A stretch of 58,784 bases of DNA. It comes from Mycobacterium sp. GTDB lineage: Bacteria > Actinomycetota > Actinomycetes > Mycobacteriales > Mycobacteriaceae. Of this stretch, positions 28,362 to 37,817 are shown piece after piece (the first letter of the stretch is position 1; every line of letters begins with the position of its first letter). Under the pieces are notes generated by a model. The model saw only the letters and a list, made by a program, of their open reading frames with translations, was not told the origin of the DNA and did no database searches. Position numbers and translations under genes: made by a program. The stretch is taken from assembly GCA_025963385.1 (NCBI GenBank), contig JAOPUT010000153.1, positions 1-58,784 of the forward strand, read 5' to 3'.

Positions 28362-29290
28362 GACACGACCTCGCGGTGGTCGCCGTAGAGCCCGGTCAAG
28401 CCTTGGGAGCCAAGACCTTTGGTGAGCAGCGAACGCGTCGCGGAGAGTCCCAGCGGCAGCCTGCGCAGTGGCTGGCTGTACCGCGACAGCCAGGACAGCG
28501 TCGTCTCGTCGCAGAAGCCGACGGCGCCGTGCAGTTGGTGGGTCACCCGGAAGACGATCTCCGCGGCCTCGAGCGCCGCCATGCGCAGTGCGAGTGCGTC
28601 GTCGAGTGCATCGGCCCGACCCTGCGCGGCGCTCCACGTCGCGTACTTCGCCAGCATCTCCAGCCCGGCTCGCTCGACCTCCGCGTCCGTCAGCTGGAAC
28701 TGCACGCTCTGAAACGCCGAGAGAGGCTGGCCGAACTGCTGGCGCAGCCCGACGTGTGAGACGGTCAGTTCGATTGCCCGGTCCAGCATTCCGAGCAGTG
28801 TCCAACAGGGCAGCACCAGCGCCACGGGCAGGTCTGCGGCACCGTCGTCGTCGGTGGCCGTCAATGCCAGCGACGTCACGAACGCCCGCTCGGGCTCGCC
28901 GACTGCCACGGCGCTGCTGCGGTGACCGTCCATAGTGACGGCACCCCACTGCACGTCGACACCGGCCACGGCGCCTGCAGGTCGCGTCCTGGCGACGACG
29001 ATCAGTCCGTCGTTGCCGTCCGTCCTGGACAGTCGCTCGGCGACGGGGTAGGGCAGCGCCCAGTAGCCTGCGCTGCGGCACAGTGCCGCCGCCGCCTCGA
29101 GGTGGTCGGGGTCGGTCCTCGGTTCGAGCTCCCAGGCGCCGATCTCCTCGAGGACGGGTTCGACGAGCGCGGCGCGTGCCGCTGGGTCGCCTTCGGCTCG
29201 CTGAACCAGCTCGTCGCCGCCCGCCGCTTGGAACGCCCGAAGGGCTTGGCGCCCAAACTCGTTGGCCTCGCTCCCCAGATCGGTGATCAT
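28358..29290 (-). CDS. acyl-CoA dehydrogenase, short subunit type
   Basis: 310-residue truncated-type ACAD. It keeps the C-terminal half (LRQQFGQPLSAFQSVQFQLTDAEVE, VTHQLHGAVGFCDETTLSWLSRY) but has a degenerate middle domain without the SEPxAGSD loop. Pairing with the upstream 383-residue chain is expected by analogy with FadE alpha/beta pairs. ATG at 29290 overlaps the preceding stop in ATGA. Confidence 0.88.
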   Translation of the reverse strand: MITDLGSEANEFGRQALRAFQAAGGDELVQRAEGDPAARAALVEPVLEEIGAWELEPRTDPDHLEAAAALCRSAGYWALPYPVAERLSRTDGNDGLIVVARTRPAGAVAGVDVQWGAVTMDGHRSSAVAVGEPERAFVTSLALTATDDDGAADLPVALVLPCWTLLGMLDRAIELTVSHVGLRQQFGQPLSAFQSVQFQLTDAEVERAGLEMLAKYATWSAAQGRADALDDALALRMAALEAAEIVFRVTHQLHGAVGFCDETTLSWLSRYSQPLRRLPLGLSATRSLLTKGLGSQGLTGLYGDHREVVS

Positions 29291-30438
29291 CGGGCCGCCA
29301 GCAGGGACCGCGACAGCAGGATGCGTTGCATCTCGATGCTGCCCGACGAGACGGTGGAGGCCTGCGAGTAGCGCCAGTGGTCCTCGACCTCGCGAAGGAA
29401 CACCGAGGTGCCCTCAGGAGCCTCGGCCGCGATCTCCATGAGGACCTCCGCACTGTCCTGATCGAGCTTCGTGACGGCGATGCGGTACGCCGCGACGTCG
29501 GTGGGGCGCACACGTCCCTCGTCCTGCAGAGACACCAGCCGGTACGCGAGCAGACGGGCACGGCGGCAGTGGACGAGCATCCGGGTCCATCGCCCGCGCA
29601 ACTCGGCAGGCAAGGCCGCCCAACGCTCGCCGAGTTGCTCAGGAGCCATCTGCAGCAGGCGTTCGCACCTGGCGTAGCGGGCGATGCCGAGACGCTCGAA
29701 CGCCAACACGTCGGCGACGATCGACCAACCGTCGTCGACCGTGCCGAGGACGTCGGCCTCGGTGACGCGAAGGTCGTCGATGAACACCTCGTTGAGGTGA
29801 TGCGGGCCCATCATGCAGCCGATCGGCCGGACGGTGATGGCGGGGTCGTCCATCGGCACCAGGAAGATGGTGAGTCCGGCCTGTTTCTTGGTGGTGTTCT
29901 TCTCCCACTTGGTGGTTCGCGCCAACAGGAAGCACCACTGCGCCATCGTCGCGTACGACGTCCAGATCTTCTGGCCGTTGATGCGCCAGCCGTCGCCGTC
30001 GCGCGTCGCCGCCGTACGCAGTGAGGCGAGATCCGAGCCCGCCTCCGGCTCGCTGAAGCCCTGGCACCAGATGACCTCTCCGCGGGAGATCGGCGGCAGG
30101 TGCTTGCGCTGCTGTTCGGGGGTGCCGTGGCGCATCAGCGTCGGGCCCACCCAGTTGACGCCCATGTACTGGGCGCCGCGCGGTTCGTGGTGGGCCCACA
30201 TCTCCTCGCGCACCACGGTCTGCTCCCACACCGACGACCCGCGCCCGCCGAACTCCTCGGGCCACGACATGCACAGCATTCCGCGCTCGGCGAGGAGGCG
30301 GCAGAACTTCTGGGCCACCTCCAGATCCGCGGGGTCATCGGTGAAGGCACCGAGGAAGTCCTCTGGCACATGCGCTTTCACCAGGTCGCGAAGGTCGCGC
30401 CGCAGGTCTGCCGCATCGCGACCCATCTCGAAGTCCAC
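29287..30438 (-). CDS. acyl-CoA dehydrogenase, long subunit type
   Basis: 383-residue FadE-like enzyme with SWPEEFGGRGSSVWEQTVVREEM, WCQGFSEPEAGSDLASLRTAA, NGQKIWTSYATMAQW and C-terminal SGSIEMQRILLSRSLL. First gene of the four-ACAD operon. GTG at 30438 is six bases after a TAAGAT -10 (30450-30445), so leaderless. The operator palindrome at 30454-30471 sits upstream, shared with the divergent GntR gene. The acyl-CoA substrate is not deducible. Confidence 0.92.
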   Translation of the reverse strand: MDFEMGRDAADLRRDLRDLVKAHVPEDFLGAFTDDPADLEVAQKFCRLLAERGMLCMSWPEEFGGRGSSVWEQTVVREEMWAHHEPRGAQYMGVNWVGPTLMRHGTPEQQRKHLPPISRGEVIWCQGFSEPEAGSDLASLRTAATRDGDGWRINGQKIWTSYATMAQWCFLLARTTKWEKNTTKKQAGLTIFLVPMDDPAITVRPIGCMMGPHHLNEVFIDDLRVTEADVLGTVDDGWSIVADVLAFERLGIARYARCERLLQMAPEQLGERWAALPAELRGRWTRMLVHCRRARLLAYRLVSLQDEGRVRPTDVAAYRIAVTKLDQDSAEVLMEIAAEAPEGTSVFLREVEDHWRYSQASTVSSGSIEMQRILLSRSLLAAR

Positions 30439-30485
30439 CGGCCGATCTTAGGCCAATCCTTATAAGGATTGCTAGTATTGAATCC
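30439..30485. promoter_or_regulatory. divergent leaderless promoters with an 18-bp operator palindrome
   Basis: CAATCCTTATAAGGATTG at 30454-30471 is a perfect 18-bp palindrome. On the plus strand TAGTAT (30473-30478) precedes the GntR GTG at 30486. On the minus strand TAAGAT (30450-30445) precedes the ACAD GTG at 30438. The palindrome lies just upstream of both -10 boxes, so one bound dimer would cover both promoters. This is the expected layout for an autoregulated GntR/FadR repressor. Confidence 0.75.
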
Positions 30486-31268
30486 GTGCCACCAGGACGG
30501 ACTCCCCAGCGCCGCATCGCCGAGACGGTCGCAGGCGAGCTCCGTGACGGCATCCTCACGGGCCGGATGGGTGACCGACTCCCCACCCAGGACCAACTGG
30601 TGAGTGACTTCGGCGTGAGCCATCCCTCGGTGCGCGAGGCGTTGCGGATCCTCGAGACCGAGGGGCTGGTCACCGTGCGACGTGGCAGCGTGGGTGGTGC
30701 GGAGGTGCACCGGCCGGATCAGGCCTCTGGCGCGTATCACCTCGGCCTGCTGCTGCAGGGCGCCCGCGTGACCCTCGGCGACCTCGCGCAGGGACTGCTG
30801 CTACTCGAACCGCTGTGTGCCGGCGAGGTGGCCAGGCGCACGGACCGTGCCACGGCCGTCGTCCCTGCGCTGACGGCCAACGTCGACGCCTCGGCCGACG
30901 CGGTGTCCGACGGTGTCGCCTTCACCCGCATCGCGCGCGAATTCCACGACCTCGTCGTCGCGTTCACCCCCAACGACACCATGCGCTACGTGGTGCGCAG
31001 CCTGGTCGCACTCTGGTCGGCACAGGAGCAGCAGTGGGCTGCGACGCGGGCCAAACGCGGCGAATACCCGTCGCCTGCCGCCGCGAGGGGCGCGGTCCGC
31101 ACGCACCGAAGGCTGGTCGACGAAATCGCCGCGGGACGTGCCGACGAGGCCCAGGCGATTGCGCGCAAGCACCTCGCCGCGACACAGGCGCTGGTGTTGG
31201 AACGCTTCACCGACGACGTCGTCAATGCGTCCTCGGCGCGTTCGGGGCGTATTGCGCTGCAGCGCTAG
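30486..31268 (+). CDS. GntR-family (FadR subfamily) transcriptional regulator
   Basis: 260-residue regulator. The N-terminal winged helix-turn-helix is at about residues 10-75 (ELRDGILTGRMGDRLPTQDQL, VSHPSVREALRILETEGLVTV). A C-terminal all-helical FCD ligand domain follows, with likely metal or ligand residues in REFHDLVVAFTPN and RTHRRLVDEI. The probable ligand is an acyl-CoA or small carboxylate, and the probable targets are itself and the divergent four-ACAD operon, given the intergenic palindrome. Its stop overlaps the convergent DedA gene in CTAG. Confidence 0.92.
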   Translation: MPPGRTPQRRIAETVAGELRDGILTGRMGDRLPTQDQLVSDFGVSHPSVREALRILETEGLVTVRRGSVGGAEVHRPDQASGAYHLGLLLQGARVTLGDLAQGLLLLEPLCAGEVARRTDRATAVVPALTANVDASADAVSDGVAFTRIAREFHDLVVAFTPNDTMRYVVRSLVALWSAQEQQWAATRAKRGEYPSPAAARGAVRTHRRLVDEIAAGRADEAQAIARKHLAATQALVLERFTDDVVNASSARSGRIALQR

Positions 31269-31918
31269 GCCTTCCTGAGTGTGTCCCAGTCGTGCTCGTC
31301 CTCCAGCTTGGCGATCGCCTTGGCCGTGCGTTCCTTCATCAGCAGCGTGAAGGCGATGCCGATCACTACGGCGACCACCAGGCCGATCCAGGAGAACCGG
31401 GCCAGCCACTTCTCGGCAGCCAGGCCGAGGTAGTACACGACGGCCGTCGTGCCGCCTGCCCAGACGAGACCGCCAGAAGCGTTGGCGGCCAAGAAGTGTG
31501 AGTAGGGCATCTTCAATGCGCCCGCAAGCGGCCCGGCGAAGATGCGGAGCAGCGCGATGAACCGTCCGAAGAACACCGCCCACATGCCCCACCGCGTGAA
31601 GAACTGCTTGGCCAGGGCGACGTGCCCGGGGCCGAAGTGCTTGGGGAAGCGCCTGCCGAGTCGTTCGAAGAGGCTCATGCCGTAGCGGCGGCCGATGCTG
31701 TACCCGATGGTGTCGCCGACGATCGCGCCGATGGTGGCCGCGGCGCCGACGCCGACGGGGTCGATGTCGAGGGTGTGGCGCGAGGCCAGCAGTGCGGCGC
31801 TGACGAGGGCGATCTCGCCGGGCAACGGGATGCCCAGGCTCTCGAGGCCGATGACGAGGCCGACCACCAGGTACACCGCGAAGGGCGGGATGGTCTGCAG
31901 CAGGGCGTCGACGTTCAC
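31265..31918 (-). CDS. DedA-family membrane protein
   Basis: 217-residue polytopic protein with the DedA/SNARE-associated (VTT) features: ESLGIPLPGEIALVSAALLA, the re-entrant loop GRFIALLRIFAGPLAGALKMP with conserved Arg, and four or five membrane segments. DedA proteins support undecaprenyl-phosphate or phospholipid translocation and membrane potential. GTG at 31918. No obvious link to the catabolic genes around it. Confidence 0.9.
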   Translation of the reverse strand: MNVDALLQTIPPFAVYLVVGLVIGLESLGIPLPGEIALVSAALLASRHTLDIDPVGVGAAATIGAIVGDTIGYSIGRRYGMSLFERLGRRFPKHFGPGHVALAKQFFTRWGMWAVFFGRFIALLRIFAGPLAGALKMPYSHFLAANASGGLVWAGGTTAVVYYLGLAAEKWLARFSWIGLVVAVVIGIAFTLLMKERTAKAIAKLEDEHDWDTLRKA

Positions 31919-31966
31919 GCGCTAAGGATGCCTGATGGAACCCCGACGCGCGGCAAGCTGCCGTGT

Positions 31967-32269
31967 TCAGTCGCTGGCGGGCAGCGGCTTGGCCTCCTTG
32001 ACGGTCAGCGGTGTGGTGCCGATGCTGAGGGTGCCCTGGCCCGCCTTGGTGACCAGGACCTCGGCGCCGCCGTCGTCGACGTAGCGCTTGCCCATCAGGT
32101 TCCCGTCGGACAGCCCGTCGTCGATGGTGAGCCCGGCGTCCTTGGCGTCGGCGATGGGGATCATCGGTGCCCCGCCTGCGCGCAGATCGTCGAGGCTGTC
32201 GGCGCTGCGGACCACGATGACCTGGGTGTCGCAGACCTGGCTCTGCAGGCGGGTGCCGTTCTTGATCAT
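31967..32269 (-). CDS. small conserved protein of unknown function
   Basis: 100-residue protein with one Cys (QVCDTQVIVVRSADSL), a Met-Pro-rich centre and a C-terminal beta-like half (GKRYVDDGGAEVLVTKAGQGTLSI). No family recognised. The ATG at 32269 has a good AAGGAG site and overlaps the ligase stop in ATGA, so it is translated with the ligase and probably serves the same pathway, perhaps as a small accessory or carrier. Confidence 0.65.
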   Translation of the reverse strand: MIKNGTRLQSQVCDTQVIVVRSADSLDDLRAGGAPMIPIADAKDAGLTIDDGLSDGNLMGKRYVDDGGAEVLVTKAGQGTLSIGTTPLTVKEAKPLPASD

Positions 32270-33774
32270 GCTGGCTCCTTGCTGGCAGTGGTTGATTCGG
32301 CGCCGAGCTCGGAGACGAGTTCGCGTCGCAGTATCTTGCCGGTGGCGTTGGTGGGGAGTTCGTCGCGAAACACTACGCGGTCGGGGGTGCGCGAACCGCG
32401 GAGCTGACTCCGGACGTGCGCGCGGAGATCCTCGGCGTCGGGATCGGTGCCCGGCTCCGGAACCACGACGGCGACGATGATCTGGCCCCACTCGGGATCC
32501 TCGGGACCCACGACCGCGCAGTCGCGGACGTGCGGATGTTCGACGAGGACGTCCTCGATCTCGGCGGGCGCGATGTTCTCACCGCCACGGATGATGGTGT
32601 CGTCGGAACGTCCGCCGAGGAACAGGAATCCCTCCTCGTCGAGCATGGCGACGTCGCGGGTGGGGAACCACCCCTCGGCATCGAGGACCGAGCCGATGTC
32701 GGTGTAGCGTCCGGAGACCTGCTCGCCACGGACGTAGAGCTCGCCGGTCTCACCCGGTCCGAGGACGGAGCCGTCGGCGGCGCGGATCTCGACCTCGATG
32801 CCGGGGACCGGTTGGCCGACCGAGCCGAGGCGGCGCAGCGCCGCGTCGTCGTCCGCGGCGAGGGCCGCGCGGTGGTCGTCGGGCGTCAGCACGGCGATGG
32901 TGGAGCTGGTCTCGGTGAGGCCGTACGCGTTGACGAACCCGACGTCGGGGAGCAGGGACAGCGCCTTGCGGACCAGCGGAAGGGCCACCTTGGATCCGCC
33001 GTAGGCCAGGGTGCGCAGGGTGGGCAGCGCGGCCTTCGTGGAGTCGAGCACGCCGACGATGCGGTCGAGCATGGTGGGGACCACCGTGGCCGAGGTGACG
33101 CCCTCGGTGCCGACCAGCCGGACCCATTCAACTGCGTCGAAGTGGGTGAGGTACACCATCTTTCGGCCTGCGTAGAGATTCGACATGGCCGCACCGACGC
33201 CGGCGATGTGGTACGGCGGGACGCAGATCAGGGCGGCGTCACCGGCATCGGCCGAGTCGAACTCGACGGTCCCGGTGACGTAGCTGGTGAGGTTGTTGTG
33301 GGTGAGCTCGACCGCCTTGGGCTTCGAGGTGGTGCCCGACGTGAACAGCACCACCGCCACCGAATCGGGGTCGGGGAACTCCGCAGCGGGCTCGGCCGTC
33401 TTGGCCGCCGCGACCAACTCGGTCGAACTGACCACCCGCGAGCCGGCGACCACGTCGCGGTACTCGTCGTCAACCACGATGAGCGGTTCGGGCAGTCGCT
33501 CGATGAGGGCCTGCACCCCCTCGGCGGACAGGCGGTAGTTCAGCGGGGTGAGCGGGACGGCGGCGCGCGCCGAGGCGAACAGCAGCAGCGGCAGCATTGC
33601 CCCGCCGGTGCCGACGTAGGCGACGTGCTGCGCCCCGGAGGCGGCGATGACGCCGGCCGCGCCGTCGGCGAGCGTGCTCAGTTCCTCTGTGGTCAGGCGC
33701 AGGTCGCCCGACACGACGGCGGGCCGGTCCGGGTTCGTCGACGCCGCCATCTCCAGCAGCAGGGAGATGCTCAT
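32266..33774 (-). CDS. acyl-CoA synthetase (AMP-binding, FadD-like)
   Basis: 502-residue adenylate-forming ligase: P-loop LFTSGTTSKPKAVELTH, NAYGLTETSS, GELYVRGEQVSGRY, FPTRDVAMLDEEGFLFLGGRSDD and the C-terminal TNATGKILRREL with the catalytic Lys. It activates a carboxylic acid to its CoA ester. The ATG at 33774 overlaps the frameshifted SDR stop (ATGA). Its upstream sequence is the 18-bp tandem repeat, which carries GGAGG units that may act as ribosome sites. Confidence 0.93.
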   Translation of the reverse strand: MSISLLLEMAASTNPDRPAVVSGDLRLTTEELSTLADGAAGVIAASGAQHVAYVGTGGAMLPLLLFASARAAVPLTPLNYRLSAEGVQALIERLPEPLIVVDDEYRDVVAGSRVVSSTELVAAAKTAEPAAEFPDPDSVAVVLFTSGTTSKPKAVELTHNNLTSYVTGTVEFDSADAGDAALICVPPYHIAGVGAAMSNLYAGRKMVYLTHFDAVEWVRLVGTEGVTSATVVPTMLDRIVGVLDSTKAALPTLRTLAYGGSKVALPLVRKALSLLPDVGFVNAYGLTETSSTIAVLTPDDHRAALAADDDAALRRLGSVGQPVPGIEVEIRAADGSVLGPGETGELYVRGEQVSGRYTDIGSVLDAEGWFPTRDVAMLDEEGFLFLGGRSDDTIIRGGENIAPAEIEDVLVEHPHVRDCAVVGPEDPEWGQIIVAVVVPEPGTDPDAEDLRAHVRSQLRGSRTPDRVVFRDELPTNATGKILRRELVSELGAESTTASKEPA

Positions 33775-34653
33775 GGTTTGTCCACGCCTCCTGGTTTGTC
33801 CACGCCTCCTGGTTTGTCCACGAATATGTCCCACATCGGGTCATCGCCTCCGCCGTACCGCGAGAGGTCGGTGATCCCTTCGCCGGCGAGGACGTCGGCG
33901 TCGATGAAGCACCGACCGTTGGCGTCCGCGGCGGGTTTCGTCAGCACGGCGACCGCGGCGTCGGCCATGATGTCGGTGCTGCGCGATCTTTCCACCAGCG
34001 TCCCGTCGGCCAGGTTGCCGACGGCAGACGTCGCGATGTACGTCTGCGGCCACAGGCAGCTGAAACCGATTCCGGCTCCCGCCCTTTCGGAGGCGTATTC
34101 GGCGGCCCAACCCAGCGACAGCAGCGTCATGCCGTACTTCGACAACGTGTACACCGGGTGCGCGCCGAGCCAATGCGGGCTGAGGTTGAGCGGCGGCGCC
34201 AGCGTCATCACGTGGGGGTTGGGGGACTCGCGGAGGTGCGGGAGCGCTGCATTGGTCAGCAGGAACGTGCCCGCGCACGTTGATGTCCATCATCAGGTCG
34301 AACTTCTTGGCGGACAGCCGCTCCGTCGGTTCGGTCGCGATCGCGCTGGCGTTGTTTACGACGACGTCGATCCCGCCGAAGCGTTCGACGGCCGCATCCA
34401 CTGCGCGCTGCACGTCGTCTTCGTTGCGGACGTCGCCTACGACCGCGAGACCCTTGCCGCCGGCGGCCTCGACGTCGGCCACCGCGGTGTGCACGGTGCC
34501 GGGCAGCTTCGGGTGAGGCTCGCTCGTCTTGGCGAGTAGGACCGCGTTGGCGCCGAGCCTGGCGGCGCCGAGGGCGATGGCCAGACCGATGCCACGGCTG
34601 CCGCCGGACACCACCAGCGTGCGGTCGGCTAGTGGATGCTGCTGGCTCGACAT
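33771..34653 (-). pseudogene. SDR-family oxidoreductase, frameshifted
   Basis: Starts as a good SDR (ATG 34653; VVSGGSRGIGLAIALGAARLG, VVNNASAIATEP, MMDINVRG). The frame is then lost and continues in another frame with MTLAPPLNLSPHW, YTLSKYGMTLLSLGWAAEYA and the end of the protein. One extra base, in the CCC run at 34270-34272 (GGG on the coding strand), explains it: with one G fewer the text reads NVRGTFLLTNAALPHL. The two parts total 883 nt, 3x294+1. Either a true disruption or a sequencing error in a homopolymer. The repaired protein resembles HSDL2-type SDRs and ends in VDKPGG repeats. Confidence 0.85.
33774..33822. repeat. 18-bp tandem repeat, 2.7 copies
   Basis: Two full units and a 13-bp partial unit of TGGTTTGTCCACGCCTCC. 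Read on the minus strand it adds VDKPGG repeats to the C-terminus of the SDR reading frame and runs up to the ligase start codon, placing GGAGG 12 bases before it. Length-variable repeats of this kind arise by slippage. Confidence 0.85.
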
Positions 34654-34699
34654 CGGTCTCCTCGGATCGCTTGCATCGATGTTAGCGGAACGATAGGGC

Positions 34700-34719
34700 C
34701 ATTCTCATTTTCTGCAAGT
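34700..34719. repeat. 20-bp direct repeat, copy 1 (upstream of the SDR/ligase operon)
   Basis: CATTCTCATTTTCTGCAAGT. Matches copy 2 at 34839-34858 with one mismatch. It contains the ATTCTC half-site also found in the palindromes at 39233 and 44961. Lies 47 bp upstream of the minus-strand SDR start. Confidence 0.6.
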
Positions 34720-34838
34720 GTCATGCTCGCAGCGCGCTCAACGGCTCTGGTTAGGCGGAACGACGCGCACGGGCATACCGCCGCTGACGTGGCATGGGAC
34801 GCTGAACCCGCGGTGTGTTTCCGCTCGGCGGTATTGGC

Positions 34839-34858
34839 ATTCTCATTTTCAGCAAGTA
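34839..34858. repeat. 20-bp direct repeat, copy 2 (upstream of the mutase gene)
   Basis: CATTCTCATTTTCAGCAAGT, 12 bp upstream of the mutase ATG at 34871. The pair places one copy near each divergent transcription unit, as expected for binding sites of a shared regulator. Confidence 0.6.
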
Positions 34859-34870
34859 CGTTATCCCTCG

Positions 34871-36459
<1,589 letters not shown>

Positions 36460-36460
<1 letters not shown>

Positions 36461-36864
36461 TGGGGACTCGAGTCCTGGTCGCGAAGCCGGGTCTGGACGG
36501 TCACGACCGCGGGGCGAAGATCGTCGCACGCACGTTGCGCGATGCGGGCTTCGAGGTCATCTACACCGGAATCCGGCAGCGCATCGAGGACATCGTGTCG
36601 ATCGCCCTGCAGGAGGACGTCAAGCTGGTGGGCCTGTCGATTCTGTCGGGGGCCCACGTGGCTCTGACGGCCCGGGTGGTGGACGCACTGCGCGCCGCCG
36701 ACGCAGCCGACATCGCCGTGGTGGTCGGTGGCACCATCCCACAGGCCGACGTGCAGAAGCTGCTGGATGCCGGTGCGGCAGCGGTGTTTCCGACGGGTAC
36801 GCCGCTCGAGGACCTGGTGACCGGCGTGCGGGCACTGACCGAGGAACGGGGGGACGTCTCGTGA
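36460..36864 (+). CDS. B12-dependent acyl-CoA mutase, small (cobalamin-binding) subunit
   Basis: 134-residue Rossmann-like cobalamin domain with the base-off motif D13-x-H15-x2-G18 (GLDGHDRG), then GLSILSGAHV and VVVGGTIP, as in IcmB/HcmB and MutB C-termini. Its ATG shares one base with the large-subunit stop (TGATG), so the subunits are made together. The pair needs adenosylcobalamin and probably the MeaB-like GTPase encoded at 45055. Confidence 0.95.
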
Positions 36865-37817
36865 GACTTGGGGTGATGATCGGGGCCGAGCGCGGTGACT
36901 CCGCGCGCAAGGTGGCCAAGCTGGTCTCCGACATCGAGTGGGCCGAGTCCGCGGGCATGGACACGGCGTGGATGCCGCAGGTGCCCAACGACTTCGATGC
37001 GCTCACCATGGTGGCGTTGATGGCAGGCCGCACCAGCAGGATCGAATTGGGCACGGCGGTGGTGCCCCTGCAGGCGCAGCACCCCATCGCACTGGCTCGG
37101 CAGGCGCTGTCGGTGCACGCGGTCGCGGGCGGTCGCCTTGCGCTCGGTGTCGGCCCGTCGCACCACTGGATCGTGCGCGACATGTTGGGGTTGCCCTACG
37201 AGAAGCCCGCGGCGTACACGCGCGACTACCTCGAGGTGCTGCACGCGGCCTTCGAGAACCCCGGGCCGGTCGACGTCGAGAACGAGACGTTCACCGTGCA
37301 CAATCCGCTTGACCTGCCCCCGGTTTCGCCGCTGCCGGTACTGGTGGCGGCCCTCGGTCCGGTGATGCTCAAGATCGCGGGTGAGCATGCCGACGGCACC
37401 GTGCTGTGGATGGCCGACGAGCGCGCCATCGGCGACCACATCGCACCGCGGATCACCAAGGCGGCGGCCGACGCGGGCAGGCCTGCGCCGAGGATCGTCG
37501 CGGGTATCCCGGTGTGTCTGTGCGCCAACTCGGAGATCGATGCGGCCAAGGAGCGGGCCAACCGGATCCTGTCCGAGGCCGAGACGTCGCCCAACTATCA
37601 GAAGCTCCTCGACAGGGGCGACGCCCGCAACGTCGGCGACCTGTGTGCCGCGGGCGACGAGACGTCGATCCTGGCGCGGTTCAGGCAGTTCGCCGATGCG
37701 GGGGTGACCGATCTGTCCGTGCGGCTGCTACCGATCGGGGACACCCGTGACGAGCTCATCGCATCGAAGTACCGGACCAGGGAGATCATCGGGGAACTCG
37801 CCAAGGCGGTGCGGTGA
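36861..37817 (+). CDS. LLM-class (F420- or FMN-dependent) oxidoreductase
   Basis: 318-residue luciferase-like TIM-barrel protein: GVMIGAERGDSARK, ESAGMDTAWMPQVPNDFDAL, RIELGTAVVPLQAQHP and RLALGVGPSHHWIV are typical of the actinobacterial F420-dependent branch, though cofactor choice cannot be proven by eye. GTG at 36861 overlaps the small-subunit stop in GTGA, tying it to the mutase operon. Its role may be reduction or oxidation of an unsaturated or hydroxy intermediate. Confidence 0.88.
   Translation: MRLGVMIGAERGDSARKVAKLVSDIEWAESAGMDTAWMPQVPNDFDALTMVALMAGRTSRIELGTAVVPLQAQHPIALARQALSVHAVAGGRLALGVGPSHHWIVRDMLGLPYEKPAAYTRDYLEVLHAAFENPGPVDVENETFTVHNPLDLPPVSPLPVLVAALGPVMLKIAGEHADGTVLWMADERAIGDHIAPRITKAAADAGRPAPRIVAGIPVCLCANSEIDAAKERANRILSEAETSPNYQKLLDRGDARNVGDLCAAGDETSILARFRQFADAGVTDLSVRLLPIGDTRDELIASKYRTREIIGELAKAVR

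Noticed and set aside
33774..33822. CRISPR-like array
   Set aside because: The units are contiguous 18-mers with no spacers and no cas genes nearby; it is a tandem repeat.
34718..34870. N-terminal extension of the mutase large subunit from a start at 34718
   Set aside because: The extra 51 residues have no family similarity and would cover both the promoter area and a 20-bp repeat. ATG 34871 gives the expected N-terminus.
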